Source: Sulfurovum sp. (GTDB lineage Bacteria > Campylobacterota > Campylobacteria > Campylobacterales > Sulfurovaceae). From it: DNA of 34,328 nt. This document shows, one piece after another, positions 15,383-23,972 of the stretch. Position numbers and translations under genes: made by a program. The notes beneath the pieces are model-generated. The model was not told where the DNA came from, did not search any database, and saw nothing but the letters and a program-made list of their open reading frames with translations. How positions within the stretch are numbered: position 1 is the first letter of the stretch; each line of letters opens with the position of its first letter. The stretch spans positions 1 through 34,328 of the forward strand of contig DQSX01000192.1 of assembly GCA_015663065.1 (NCBI GenBank), in the 5' to 3' direction.

Positions 15383-17252
15383 TTAGTCCCATCTCTCTTA
15401 GGAATCTGGATGGTTTCTTATTCCACCCAAAATATTTTTTAGCATAACTTAAATACAAATTCTTTGAAGACCTGGTAATTGCAACAAAGCAGTTTCTTCG
15501 CTCTTCTTGAATTGACTTTTTACCGTTTTTGATTGCGAAATAGGTTGGGAACTGCTCCTCTACCAATCCTACAATATAGACATTTTCAAATTCCATTCCT
15601 TTGGCTGTATGTACCGTTTGTAATCTCACACAATCTCTTGAAAGAGCTTTTGATTTTGGTGACAAATCCATCTCTTGAAGAAATATATGAAGTGCAACTG
15701 AATCTCCATACTCTCGTATAATTTGATTTGAAATACGATACCAATTTTCTTTGTCCTCACCATAGTCTGGATAGAGGTCGTCATCGTCTTCCTGCATATT
15801 TAATGAGTCAAAATACTCGAAAGACTGATCTATAAATGATCTAAAATTCAATGTATCACACAATTCCTTTTCACCTATTTCACAAAATGGTTGTAGCATA
15901 TCACTTTCTGTAGCCAACATGAAAAATGCTCTAAGTGCAGTTATCTCTTCTACACTTGACTTTGTATAAACATCTTCTGCAGATATAGTTATGCCATTGA
16001 GTTTTGTCACAACAGAGCAGAGCTTATTTAGGATACTTCTTGAACTAGGTGTATTCGCAAGTTTTAAAGAAAAGTAAATAGTCTGTGTCAATGGGCTTGT
16101 AAAGTCTTGTTGCTTACTGACAATCTCTGCCATTACTCCATTGTCTTTCATCGTTTCTTTTACTTGAGTGAGAAGCTTATTGCTACGAGCAATGACCAGG
16201 CACGAGTCACGTTGTTTGTTGGGAATAGTCATAACTTTTTCCATTAATCCTTGAATTTCATCTTCAAAAGTATCAAAGGCTTCAACTTGTACTGCTCCTG
16301 TCATTTCATTATGGGATATTCCCGGAATTCTCGATTGTAGTCGGTCACTATTATGCTGAATAAGCTTATTGGCAATTTCTACAACTTCCTTTGGACAACG
16401 GTAGTTTTCTGGAAGTTGAACTACATATGGTTCGTAATCCTTTTTAAGCTCTTCAAGCCTCTTAGGGTCTGCACCATTCCACTGGAAAATAATTTGGTCA
16501 TCATCTGCAACAACAAAAAGATTTGCAGATTTTGGTTCAGCAATAAGTTTAAGGATTTTATATTGTGCAAGATTTGTATCTTGAAACTCATCTACACAAA
16601 TATATTTATAGACCGTCTTTACTTGTCTGGCAACACGTGGCATAGTCTCAAGAAGTTTTCTTGAAAAGTACAACATGGATCCAAAATCCAATTGATTGCC
16701 TTCAATAAGTTCATTTATATAACCATCAAATATGGCTTTTAAGCTTTCATATTGTTCTTTACGATCAGACTTAAAATGTTTCGATAACTCCTTGCTATTA
16801 ATACCACGAGTGAACATTATATCAATCTTTTTTAGGGCATCTTCTGGGTTACTTATTTCTATTTCACTTTTATCTTGTAGTTCTTTGAGGATTGCAACAC
16901 GATCTTTATCATCTGTAATAACAGAAAAGTCTGGCTGTAAACCTAGATGGCTTCCATGTTGTCGCAAGAGATCAGTACAGAATGAATGAAAAGTACGTAA
17001 CTGAACCCTGTGATTATCATCACCTATGATATTCTGAATACGATTTTGCATCTCATTCGCTGCCTTAACAGTAAAGGTCAGACCAAGAATTCGGAAATTC
17101 TCATCAAGACTATTTTTAATCAAATTAGCTATTCGAATTGTCAATACAGCTGTTTTACCAGATCCAGGTCCAGCCAAAACTAATATAGGACCATTTTCCC
17201 ATTGTACTGCTTGACGCTGGTTTTCATTGAGATCTTTTATTACAATATTCAT
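15372..17252 (-). CDS. gajB: Gabija-like UvrD/PcrA helicase GajB
   Basis: The 626-aa superfamily 1A helicase has LAGPGSGKTAVLT (Walker A, about 26-38), VDEFQDTN (motif II, about 220), LPENYRCP (motif IV region), LQTVHTAKGMEFENVYIVG (motif V) and VAITRSSKNLYLSYA (motif VI). It starts with the usual LNENQRQAV Q-motif. Its ATG overlaps the stop of the OLD nuclease by 1 nt (TAATG). OLD plus UvrD is the defining pair of Gabija. In studied Gabija the helicase-like GajB binds DNA ends, activates the GajA nuclease and contributes to phage resistance. This copy is somewhat longer than the classical GajB of about 490 aa, so a variant subtype or a generic class 2 OLD-associated helicase remains possible. 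Confidence 0.85.
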   Translation of the reverse strand: MNIVIKDLNENQRQAVQWENGPILVLAGPGSGKTAVLTIRIANLIKNSLDENFRILGLTFTVKAANEMQNRIQNIIGDDNHRVQLRTFHSFCTDLLRQHGSHLGLQPDFSVITDDKDRVAILKELQDKSEIEISNPEDALKKIDIMFTRGINSKELSKHFKSDRKEQYESLKAIFDGYINELIEGNQLDFGSMLYFSRKLLETMPRVARQVKTVYKYICVDEFQDTNLAQYKILKLIAEPKSANLFVVADDDQIIFQWNGADPKRLEELKKDYEPYVVQLPENYRCPKEVVEIANKLIQHNSDRLQSRIPGISHNEMTGAVQVEAFDTFEDEIQGLMEKVMTIPNKQRDSCLVIARSNKLLTQVKETMKDNGVMAEIVSKQQDFTSPLTQTIYFSLKLANTPSSRSILNKLCSVVTKLNGITISAEDVYTKSSVEEITALRAFFMLATESDMLQPFCEIGEKELCDTLNFRSFIDQSFEYFDSLNMQEDDDDLYPDYGEDKENWYRISNQIIREYGDSVALHIFLQEMDLSPKSKALSRDCVRLQTVHTAKGMEFENVYIVGLVEEQFPTYFAIKNGKKSIQEERRNCFVAITRSSKNLYLSYAKKYFGWNKKPSRFLREMGLIGE

Positions 17253-18961
17253 TAATTGTCCCCTACTGTTTCTGTCAACTTAGATAATATGTCTTTTATT
17301 TCGGGAGGTACTCCTTCTGCACCTATTTCTTTCATAAGAAATATGGATTCAAGTGCAGCAGCAGGCTTAGAAAAGCCACGAGTCTTATTGATGATTTTAT
17401 ATACCTGATGCCAGTATTCTGAAGTACCTTCTTCTTCCGTAAGTTCTGCTACTTTCTGTGCTCCAACACCATCTCTATATGGCTGACCATATCCACTACA
17501 ACAGAGAAGAATATCGATATTTGGATGTGTCAATTTTGATATATACCTGGCTTCATCTCTATCAGCTAAAAGTTCTTTAGCTGCATCAATATATTTCTGA
17601 CCACCATCATCAGCATCAGCAATAAGGTGCCAATTAATACCAAGGGCATCTGCCACTTTAATAAAAATTCCTGGACCACCTGCTTGACTACATTCAACTA
17701 GTCTTATCCCATGCCTATGAAGATTTATACCTAATATATCTGCACACTCTGTAAAAATAGAGACATCTGTTTCTCCTTCTACCAAGAGCCAATATTTCGC
17801 AAATAACAGTTCCCCTCGATTTCTACGAACGTGATGATTGAATTTTCTTAGCTCTTCACTTGTAAGTAGTCCTTCAGGAATAGAATGACAACTAATTGAT
17901 GTATCTTCTCGATTTAGTCGTCTTAATTTTTCAACAGGTACTTCTGACAATATGTCTCCTGAATGTGTAGCTATAATTTTTTGACCAGGAAGATCTTTTA
18001 GTAGATGCCATACTGCACGTGTTGCATTTGGATGCAAGTGTGCTTCAGGTTCTTCAATTGCAATAATAGCCTCAGCATGTTGGTCAGTATCAGCTTGAAG
18101 ACGTTTTTTTAGATATGCACTAAACAGTAAAAGTACAGAAAGGCTTTGTGTACCTTCCCCATGACTGCGAATAGGAATTTTTGCATTAGAATTAGTAAGC
18201 AGATTTACTTCGGTATAACGAAGTGATTTATATATATCCGAAGGTATTGGATCAACAGAGACTGGTTCGGTATGTCCTACTGAAACTAAGTCAGAAATAC
18301 GTTTTACTTCATCTGTAATATCATTAAAGCTTGAATGGGCATCTATAATCTTTTGATTTACTGTAAATAGTTCTGCTTCCAATGCTTGTTTTGTTAAATC
18401 ATCAATATCTTTATTTTTAATGAACGATGACCAGTATGTGGCCTGCCCATGAAATTCATCCTTAGCAGCCCTTAAAGCACTTTGAAAAAAGAATGGACGT
18501 AGTTTACGCAATTCTTTAATCATATTTTGTTTATTTGGTATTTCATTATCAGCAGCATCAAGAAATGACCAATCTTGAGTGAGTTCTGCATTCCCCAGAT
18601 CATATTTTCCTGTCAATCGTAGTTTAATTTCTCCGTACTCTGCTCCAACAATTACATCATTTAGTGCTTGAGTAATATATTCTGGCCATAAATGTTCTTC
18701 GGATTCTAAAAAACTAAAAGTAAAAATAATTGGATCACTTGATGCAACATCCGGATGTTCATTATCACGATAAAAATCGTATTGAGAAAAATTGCATGTT
18801 TTGTTTGACTTGATAGTATCTAAGCCAAATCGAAGTGCCTCAAGAATAGAGGTTTTACCACAGTTGTTTTCTCCAATAATAACTGTTATCTCTCTATCTA
18901 ATTCTATTTCAAGTTCAGTTATTCCTCGGAATTTTTCTATTTTTACCTTATTCAGTCGCAC
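17252..18961 (-). CDS. gajA: Gabija-like OLD-family nuclease GajA (ABC ATPase plus TOPRIM)
   Basis: The 569-aa protein has an ABC ATPase domain with Walker A GENNCGKTS (30-38), a signature-like SHGEGTQS (266-273), Walker B IIAIEEPEAHLHP (299-311) and an H-loop (ATHSGD, 331-336). A C-terminal TOPRIM nuclease follows, with VEGETD (E395) and ADADDGG (D449/D451). The size equals GajA (about 578 aa). In the known system GajA tetramers nick specific DNA and are inhibited by nucleotides until phage replication depletes them. The start is GTG with GAGGAG 7 nt upstream, only 2 nt after the pglXI stop. Adjacent gajB supports the call. All catalytic motifs look intact. Confidence 0.87.
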   Translation of the reverse strand: MRLNKVKIEKFRGITELEIELDREITVIIGENNCGKTSILEALRFGLDTIKSNKTCNFSQYDFYRDNEHPDVASSDPIIFTFSFLESEEHLWPEYITQALNDVIVGAEYGEIKLRLTGKYDLGNAELTQDWSFLDAADNEIPNKQNMIKELRKLRPFFFQSALRAAKDEFHGQATYWSSFIKNKDIDDLTKQALEAELFTVNQKIIDAHSSFNDITDEVKRISDLVSVGHTEPVSVDPIPSDIYKSLRYTEVNLLTNSNAKIPIRSHGEGTQSLSVLLLFSAYLKKRLQADTDQHAEAIIAIEEPEAHLHPNATRAVWHLLKDLPGQKIIATHSGDILSEVPVEKLRRLNREDTSISCHSIPEGLLTSEELRKFNHHVRRNRGELLFAKYWLLVEGETDVSIFTECADILGINLHRHGIRLVECSQAGGPGIFIKVADALGINWHLIADADDGGQKYIDAAKELLADRDEARYISKLTHPNIDILLCCSGYGQPYRDGVGAQKVAELTEEEGTSEYWHQVYKIINKTRGFSKPAAALESIFLMKEIGAEGVPPEIKDILSKLTETVGDN

Positions 18962-18963
18962 TG

Positions 18964-21732
18964 TTAGTCTCCTCTTCTCGTAATCGACTGATCATACCAC
19001 ATCAACAATTTCGGATCTTCTTCCAGCACATTATTTGGTATCTTTTCGGATATGGCTATGATGGTTCCGTAGTCTCTCTCTTGCCATGCTTTTTTAAAGC
19101 CTGCTCTTACTGCTTCTATTCTAAAGAGTTTGAGTTTCTTCTTCTCTGTTTTGTAAGCCTCGAACTCTTTTAATAGTGACTTTTCACGAACTTTTTCAAG
19201 GTCACCTGCTTTATTAGGGTCTGGAACGTACCAGCGGTTGTTGGCTTTCTCCATAAGTCCCGGATCTTCCTTATCAAGCTTTCGCATATCTTTCCAATTA
19301 GAAGATAGGTAGGTATGAATTTGTTCTGGTACCTTTGTAGTGCCATCATACATTAGAAAGTTCTCTTCGAGCAGTGTACTAAGTTCAAGCATCTTCTCAT
19401 TCTTACTCCAGCCACTGGTCTCTTGCATAAACTGTGGATTAAGGTCTTGAAAGGTTTGTGGTTTTTGCTTGAGTTGTTGTCGAAGCCATGCAATGGCTGA
19501 TGACTCATCAGAGACAAAGAGAGATACTTGTACCAAATCTTTAACTCGCATCTTTTTTTTGTCATATTCAGCTACTTGTTCAGGCAAAAAGAACATTCCA
19601 TCTCTTTCTGCAAAGCGTTGAGCTAAACCTAGTTGAAAATTTTGTGAAGAGATGGGTATCATATAACCTTTTTGAACATAATAAGAAATAACCTGATCAT
19701 AAAGAATCCGTGAATCACGTTCAGGAATAATATCCAGTTTCCCGACAGATCCTTTTGTAATGGGCAAATAGCTCAAATGTGTACGAATAAAATCCCAAAC
19801 ACCATCTTCGGTTTGTGCTTCTTGCTGAAAACGATCTTCAAAGCCACCATTGGGTTTATATACAGAGATGACAAGGTCTTGTTTTACTGCTGTCTTTGTT
19901 GTTACAGCTTTAAAGCTTCCTTGTTGTTTATCTAGCGCTGAAACATTCGCTACAATAAATCCTGCATCATTAAGTGCTGTTTGTATGCTGTTCCATACAG
20001 AGGCCTTTGTATTGGAAAACTCAACAGTCATCCATCGTCCTGGCTTTAGAATTTTATAATCTTCTTTAAAGCTTGCTGCCATTAAGTCTCTATACTCGTT
20101 TAACCCTTTGTTCTGAGAACTGTTTACTATAGCTTCTGTATTATTATTTGTTTTTACCCTCAACCACTCTTCCCAAAGCGAACTGAGTTCTGAATAGTTT
20201 AAATTTGCTCCAAATGGAGGATCAGTAAATATATAATCTGCAGAAAAATTTGTTTCTTCTGTCATGGATTGTGTTGAAACTAGCGAAGGAACCTCGATAT
20301 ATTTAAAAGCTGTTATGAGCTTTTTTAACTTATTTACATATGCAATAAATATATTTGATTCAGAGATTTGAGAGCCAACATAATATGTACCACTCAATGG
20401 GTTGTAAGGGAAAGAAACTCCTGGTCTGTAACGATTTAACCTACTCAGGTTTATTAGCTGAGAGTTAAACATTAATAGAGATTGTTTAGATTTGCATCTC
20501 TGACGTATGGCTGCCAATAACCATAGGTTCCGTTTACTATAAAAATGATGGACATGAGTTAGTCCTATTTTGTCATTTCTACGAGTTTCTTTGCCTTCTA
20601 TCATTCTGTTTGTAGGAAACCAATATGGTATTGTGCTTTTATCAATTTTTTCTATTACCTCAAGATCAAACTTATCAGGTATTTTGTCGTAACGCTTTTT
20701 CCCAACAAGATAATTGATTTTTACTGGAATTTGTTTAGCTTGCTTAATTGTTTCATCAATTGATGAATCATAAATAGTTGTCCAAGCCCTGTCAAGCTTG
20801 CGCTTAATAAGCTCTGCATTACAATGAGGGCAAGGAAAGGGATCAAGGACCTTACCTGCATCTTCATCTACTGCTGATTCCCAAAAGATCACTTCTTGTG
20901 TACAGTCAGGGCAAATAAATACATCTGACCAAACTGTATAATTTATTTTTCCTATACTACCATCAGTATGCATCGTATCATACATCCAGCCATACTCATT
21001 TTCAACTTCTTCAAGAATTCGTTTAGCTTCTTTCTCAAATTTATTTATATCTATAGGTGTATTATAATTGTAAGATATAAAAGTAGCAACGGGAGAAAGA
21101 TCATTAATAATAGCACGTCGAATACCTAGTTTGGAGAATGGTACCCAAGTTGTTTTACCTTCTTCATCATACTGTTCTTGTAAAATAGTATTATCTTCCT
21201 GAACCTTGTAACCCAAAGACGATACTGTATCCCTATCTCCACACATTTGTGCAGCTACCCCAGTCATCCCTGTTCCGGCAAAGCCATCAAAAACAATATC
21301 ACCAGGTTCGGTATAATGTAATATGTAGCGCATAATTGCTTTATGTGGTACTTTTGTATGATAAGTATGAGCATTATAAATAGGATCACCTTTCCCTTCG
21401 CTAACATCAGCAGCGAAAGGTTCTCGATGGTAGTGATAATCAACTGGTTTTGTAGGTTTGTCAGCTTCCCATTCAGTAATAAACTCAGCTATCCAAGGGT
21501 TTGGACAGGCAGTATAGTATGGAGGGTCAGAAAGCTCAAGAATGTCTCCATCGGTACCTATAGGGAAACCTTCTACATTGCGAAAGTCAGGATCTTTGAG
21601 TTTTTCCCTTAGTTGTTCTTTAAAGTAACCTCGTCTTGCTTCATCATTTTCAAACTCCATACCAAGGCATATTACCGATCCTGATGATTTTTCTTCATAA
21701 TGCAGATCTAATTTTGGATTATCTTTTGCCAT
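18964..21732 (-). CDS. pglXI: BREX-3 DNA methyltransferase PglXI
   Basis: The 922-aa protein is a class I methyltransferase with an inserted zinc ribbon. The SAM motif FDGFAGTGMTGVAA is at about 148-161. A catalytic-type motif TDPPFGANLNYSE is at 503-515, and a second DPPY motif (LSDPPYYTACPNPW) is near the N terminus at 67-80. The zinc ribbon has C274/C277 and C301/C304. This order matches the type 3 PglXI family and differs from type 1 PglX. It is expected to methylate a non-palindromic adenine or cytosine motif on host DNA to mark self. The ATG has AAGGAAAG 4 nt upstream. It is framed on both sides by guest genes, a striking arrangement. The C-terminal 200 aa are lysine-rich and helical. 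Confidence 0.9.
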   Translation of the reverse strand: MAKDNPKLDLHYEEKSSGSVICLGMEFENDEARRGYFKEQLREKLKDPDFRNVEGFPIGTDGDILELSDPPYYTACPNPWIAEFITEWEADKPTKPVDYHYHREPFAADVSEGKGDPIYNAHTYHTKVPHKAIMRYILHYTEPGDIVFDGFAGTGMTGVAAQMCGDRDTVSSLGYKVQEDNTILQEQYDEEGKTTWVPFSKLGIRRAIINDLSPVATFISYNYNTPIDINKFEKEAKRILEEVENEYGWMYDTMHTDGSIGKINYTVWSDVFICPDCTQEVIFWESAVDEDAGKVLDPFPCPHCNAELIKRKLDRAWTTIYDSSIDETIKQAKQIPVKINYLVGKKRYDKIPDKFDLEVIEKIDKSTIPYWFPTNRMIEGKETRRNDKIGLTHVHHFYSKRNLWLLAAIRQRCKSKQSLLMFNSQLINLSRLNRYRPGVSFPYNPLSGTYYVGSQISESNIFIAYVNKLKKLITAFKYIEVPSLVSTQSMTEETNFSADYIFTDPPFGANLNYSELSSLWEEWLRVKTNNNTEAIVNSSQNKGLNEYRDLMAASFKEDYKILKPGRWMTVEFSNTKASVWNSIQTALNDAGFIVANVSALDKQQGSFKAVTTKTAVKQDLVISVYKPNGGFEDRFQQEAQTEDGVWDFIRTHLSYLPITKGSVGKLDIIPERDSRILYDQVISYYVQKGYMIPISSQNFQLGLAQRFAERDGMFFLPEQVAEYDKKKMRVKDLVQVSLFVSDESSAIAWLRQQLKQKPQTFQDLNPQFMQETSGWSKNEKMLELSTLLEENFLMYDGTTKVPEQIHTYLSSNWKDMRKLDKEDPGLMEKANNRWYVPDPNKAGDLEKVREKSLLKEFEAYKTEKKKLKLFRIEAVRAGFKKAWQERDYGTIIAISEKIPNNVLEEDPKLLMWYDQSITRRGD

Positions 21733-21746
21733 TTTTCTTTCCTTAC

Positions 21747-22175
21747 TTACAGTAGATTCGCATACGTTGGATTGTCCTTGATGCGTTCTTTCAGTTTGTC
21801 TTTGACTTCTTCCGAGACAATCGGATTGAGAAGCAATGCTTTGTGTGCGAGATAAACAGTCCCAATAAGCCGCTCAGCGACTACATCAGTAATGTTTTCA
21901 TTTCGTGCTAATTGGATATGTATATCTTTGTCGCCTATCCCGACAAGCTTGAAATAGTCAGATTCAGATAAAGGTTCGGCAGCGATCTGATAGAGAGCAT
22001 TGAAATCTTTCTGTTCGATGAGGGTATCAATATCTTCATTGGCTGCTATTGCTTCTGCTTGCTCTGCCTGTGTATCTTTTTGTTCATATTCAGCCTCTGC
22101 ATTCTCTTCTAACCGCTGGTTGTAATCTGTAGAAGCAAAATATTCCGTATCACCTGTTTTATCATCTAAACTCAT
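21747..22175 (-). CDS. Small acidic repeat-like protein, guest gene in the BREX operon
   Basis: The 142-aa protein starts with an acidic, disordered-looking stretch (about 1-50) and continues with helical repeats (IHIQLARNENITDVVAERLI, then AHKALLLNPIVSEEVKDKL) that resemble leucine-rich-variant or HEAT-like repeats. Such repeats usually mediate protein contacts. It overlaps the AlbA_2 gene by 4 nt (ATGA) and is followed by pglXI after 14 nt, so it is translated with both. It is not a core BREX-3 gene that I recognise. It is probably a partner of the AlbA_2/HATPase protein, but this is inferred from pairing alone. Confidence 0.6.
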   Translation of the reverse strand: MSLDDKTGDTEYFASTDYNQRLEENAEAEYEQKDTQAEQAEAIAANEDIDTLIEQKDFNALYQIAAEPLSESDYFKLVGIGDKDIHIQLARNENITDVVAERLIGTVYLAHKALLLNPIVSEEVKDKLKERIKDNPTYANLL

Positions 22176-23971
22176 CTTCTATCTCCCTTTAATTTATCTG
22201 CTAACCTGTCACCTTTGTCTGTCAATCGATATTTTTGCTTACTGCTTGTGGGCTTGTCCGGAATTGTCATCTCTATAATGCCTTCTTCCATTGACGGAAT
22301 CAAATATGTATCTCTAAAATGTACTTCATGTTTAAGCCCTAATGCATCCTGGATCTCTTTGCGTTTCATGTCCTTATGCATCACAGCCATAAGTTTTTGG
22401 ACTTCATCGGTAACTACCTCGGTAACTTCATCGGTACTACCACGGTACTTGTCCGGTACTTGTCCGGCACTTAGTTCCGACTTGGCACGATCTTCCACAA
22501 AATGACCATATCTTTTTTGCATTGCTTCAGTCAATTCATACAGATTATCATCCAGTGGTTGCAATAGCACCTGCACAACTAATCTATCGATGATCTCTCT
22601 TGCTTGAGCTTTGGTAGAAGCAGTCAATTTACGTACATCAAGCAGAGAGATCCTTTCATTTTCACAGGCATAAGCAAAAACATCTGCATCTTGAGCTGAA
22701 AGATGCACACCGATCTCTGACTGGAAACGCTTTTGCATATCATTGATCAAAAGTTCTTTAAGCAGTACCAACTCAAAATCTTTACTCGCTTTGTTGTTAA
22801 CCATAATAGGAGGTACATTGCCAAGCTCATGCCAGTTACGGAAGATCGCACGAATACCACTACCCGCCTGGTCACTCATACCAATACGACGGAAAGCACC
22901 AACGATCATAGGGTTTCTTACCTCTTTTTCTGTCGGATCCAACAACTCTGACTCTGTGGCGAAGGCATCACCCGGATTCCAAAAACGAGTCTTATCAGTG
23001 AAGAACTGGATGACCGCTTTACGAGTATGGTCACCGTAGTCTCTATGGATAAGAAGGTTGATCGCAGCTTCTCTAAAGGCTACATAGTCAGCAGGATCAT
23101 CATCACGACGCAATGTCTTTGGATCAATCTTGAAAGGACGATCAGAGAGTCGCATATACTTTTCAACAAGCCCTAGCCAAGTCTGAATAATGTTCTCTTC
23201 AAAAACAACTCTATCTCCCCAACGCTCTTCAGGAGTCCAATCATCTGCTTTAGAGTCGATACGCTGATAGTCAAGTAAAGGCTGTGGTAATATTTGCCGG
23301 ACATAGCGGCTTTTACCAAAAAGTAAAATAGCTGCACGAGTGGCATAGAGTTTTTCTCCTTGCTCTACAACATAGTTCCATTCTATTAAAAAGTCCAAAT
23401 CACTTAGTGCTTCATGTTGTCCAGGTCTTTTTTGCTTAAAGCGGTCTCGATACCAACGAAGAGTACCTTCATCAAAAAATGATTCAGACGGGATATTTTC
23501 AACAATCTCACTGTCATATCGAGTGGTAGCTGAGTCACGAACAAAACGTTCAATCTCTGTTTGTGTACACTGCTCATCTCCTGAACCTTTTCGAATGTAA
23601 CTTTGTCGAAGATCCCCTTTGAGATAAACAGGCTTTTCATTTCGAGGAGACTCTGGAATATAAAAAACAAGCATTGTCTTGCCCTCATGCTCAATGATCT
23701 CTTCTTTAACCGTAATAATACGATTCATCTTTCCGCCCGATCGCAGCGTACTTAAAAAATCATTCTGAACCTTATCTACCTCTTCAACACCAACAATAGA
23801 AAGCTGCCCATTACTATCTTTAATACCAAAGACCAACCAACCACCTTGTGTATTGGCAAAGGCGGAGACGCTTTTGTAGGCATCATCAGGCACACCACGG
23901 CTGGCTTTCTTGCACTCAAAGTCATTCCATTCATACTTCTCTATAAGTTCTAGTAACTTCTCTTTTGTCAT
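22172..23971 (-). CDS. AlbA_2 (Schlafen-like) and HATPase_c_4 domain protein
   Basis: The 599-aa protein has an N-terminal AlbA_2 domain (about 10-130: WNDFECKKASRG, then AFANTQGGWLVFGIKD, SYIRKGSG). A GHKL-type ATPase domain follows (HATPase_c_4, about 300-400: AINLLIHRDYGDHTR, FWNPGD, EVRNPMIVGAFRRIG, AGSGIR). The C-terminal winged-helix region resembles the Fic-associated/RecG-like end (KEIQDALGLKH, YRLTDKGDRLADKL). Proteins of this architecture are widespread regulators or nucleic-acid-binding proteins and occur in defence islands; the biochemical role is not established. It starts 1 nt after the brxC stop and overlaps the 142-aa gene, so it is fully embedded in the BREX operon. A defence or regulatory module nested in BREX is inferred. 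Confidence 0.8.
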   Translation of the reverse strand: MTKEKLLELIEKYEWNDFECKKASRGVPDDAYKSVSAFANTQGGWLVFGIKDSNGQLSIVGVEEVDKVQNDFLSTLRSGGKMNRIITVKEEIIEHEGKTMLVFYIPESPRNEKPVYLKGDLRQSYIRKGSGDEQCTQTEIERFVRDSATTRYDSEIVENIPSESFFDEGTLRWYRDRFKQKRPGQHEALSDLDFLIEWNYVVEQGEKLYATRAAILLFGKSRYVRQILPQPLLDYQRIDSKADDWTPEERWGDRVVFEENIIQTWLGLVEKYMRLSDRPFKIDPKTLRRDDDPADYVAFREAAINLLIHRDYGDHTRKAVIQFFTDKTRFWNPGDAFATESELLDPTEKEVRNPMIVGAFRRIGMSDQAGSGIRAIFRNWHELGNVPPIMVNNKASKDFELVLLKELLINDMQKRFQSEIGVHLSAQDADVFAYACENERISLLDVRKLTASTKAQAREIIDRLVVQVLLQPLDDNLYELTEAMQKRYGHFVEDRAKSELSAGQVPDKYRGSTDEVTEVVTDEVQKLMAVMHKDMKRKEIQDALGLKHEVHFRDTYLIPSMEEGIIEMTIPDKPTSSKQKYRLTDKGDRLADKLKGDRR

Positions 23972-23972
23972 A

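Noticed and set aside
12298-16989. Many plus-strand frames of 60-110 codons inside brxHII, gajB and pglZ
   Set aside because: They lie antisense to long genes with clear catalytic motifs, lack ribosome sites and recognisable domains, and are typical shadows.
15372-18961. OLD plus UvrD pair as a generic RecF/UvrD repair pair
   Set aside because: The first protein has a C-terminal TOPRIM domain with intact acidic residues and GajA-like length, and is directly coupled to the helicase, so Gabija-like fits better than RecF.
22172-23971. AlbA_2 protein as a core BREX component
   Set aside because: Known BREX-3 core genes (brxF, brxC, pglXI, brxHII, pglZ, brxA) are all present without it. It is better described as a guest gene.
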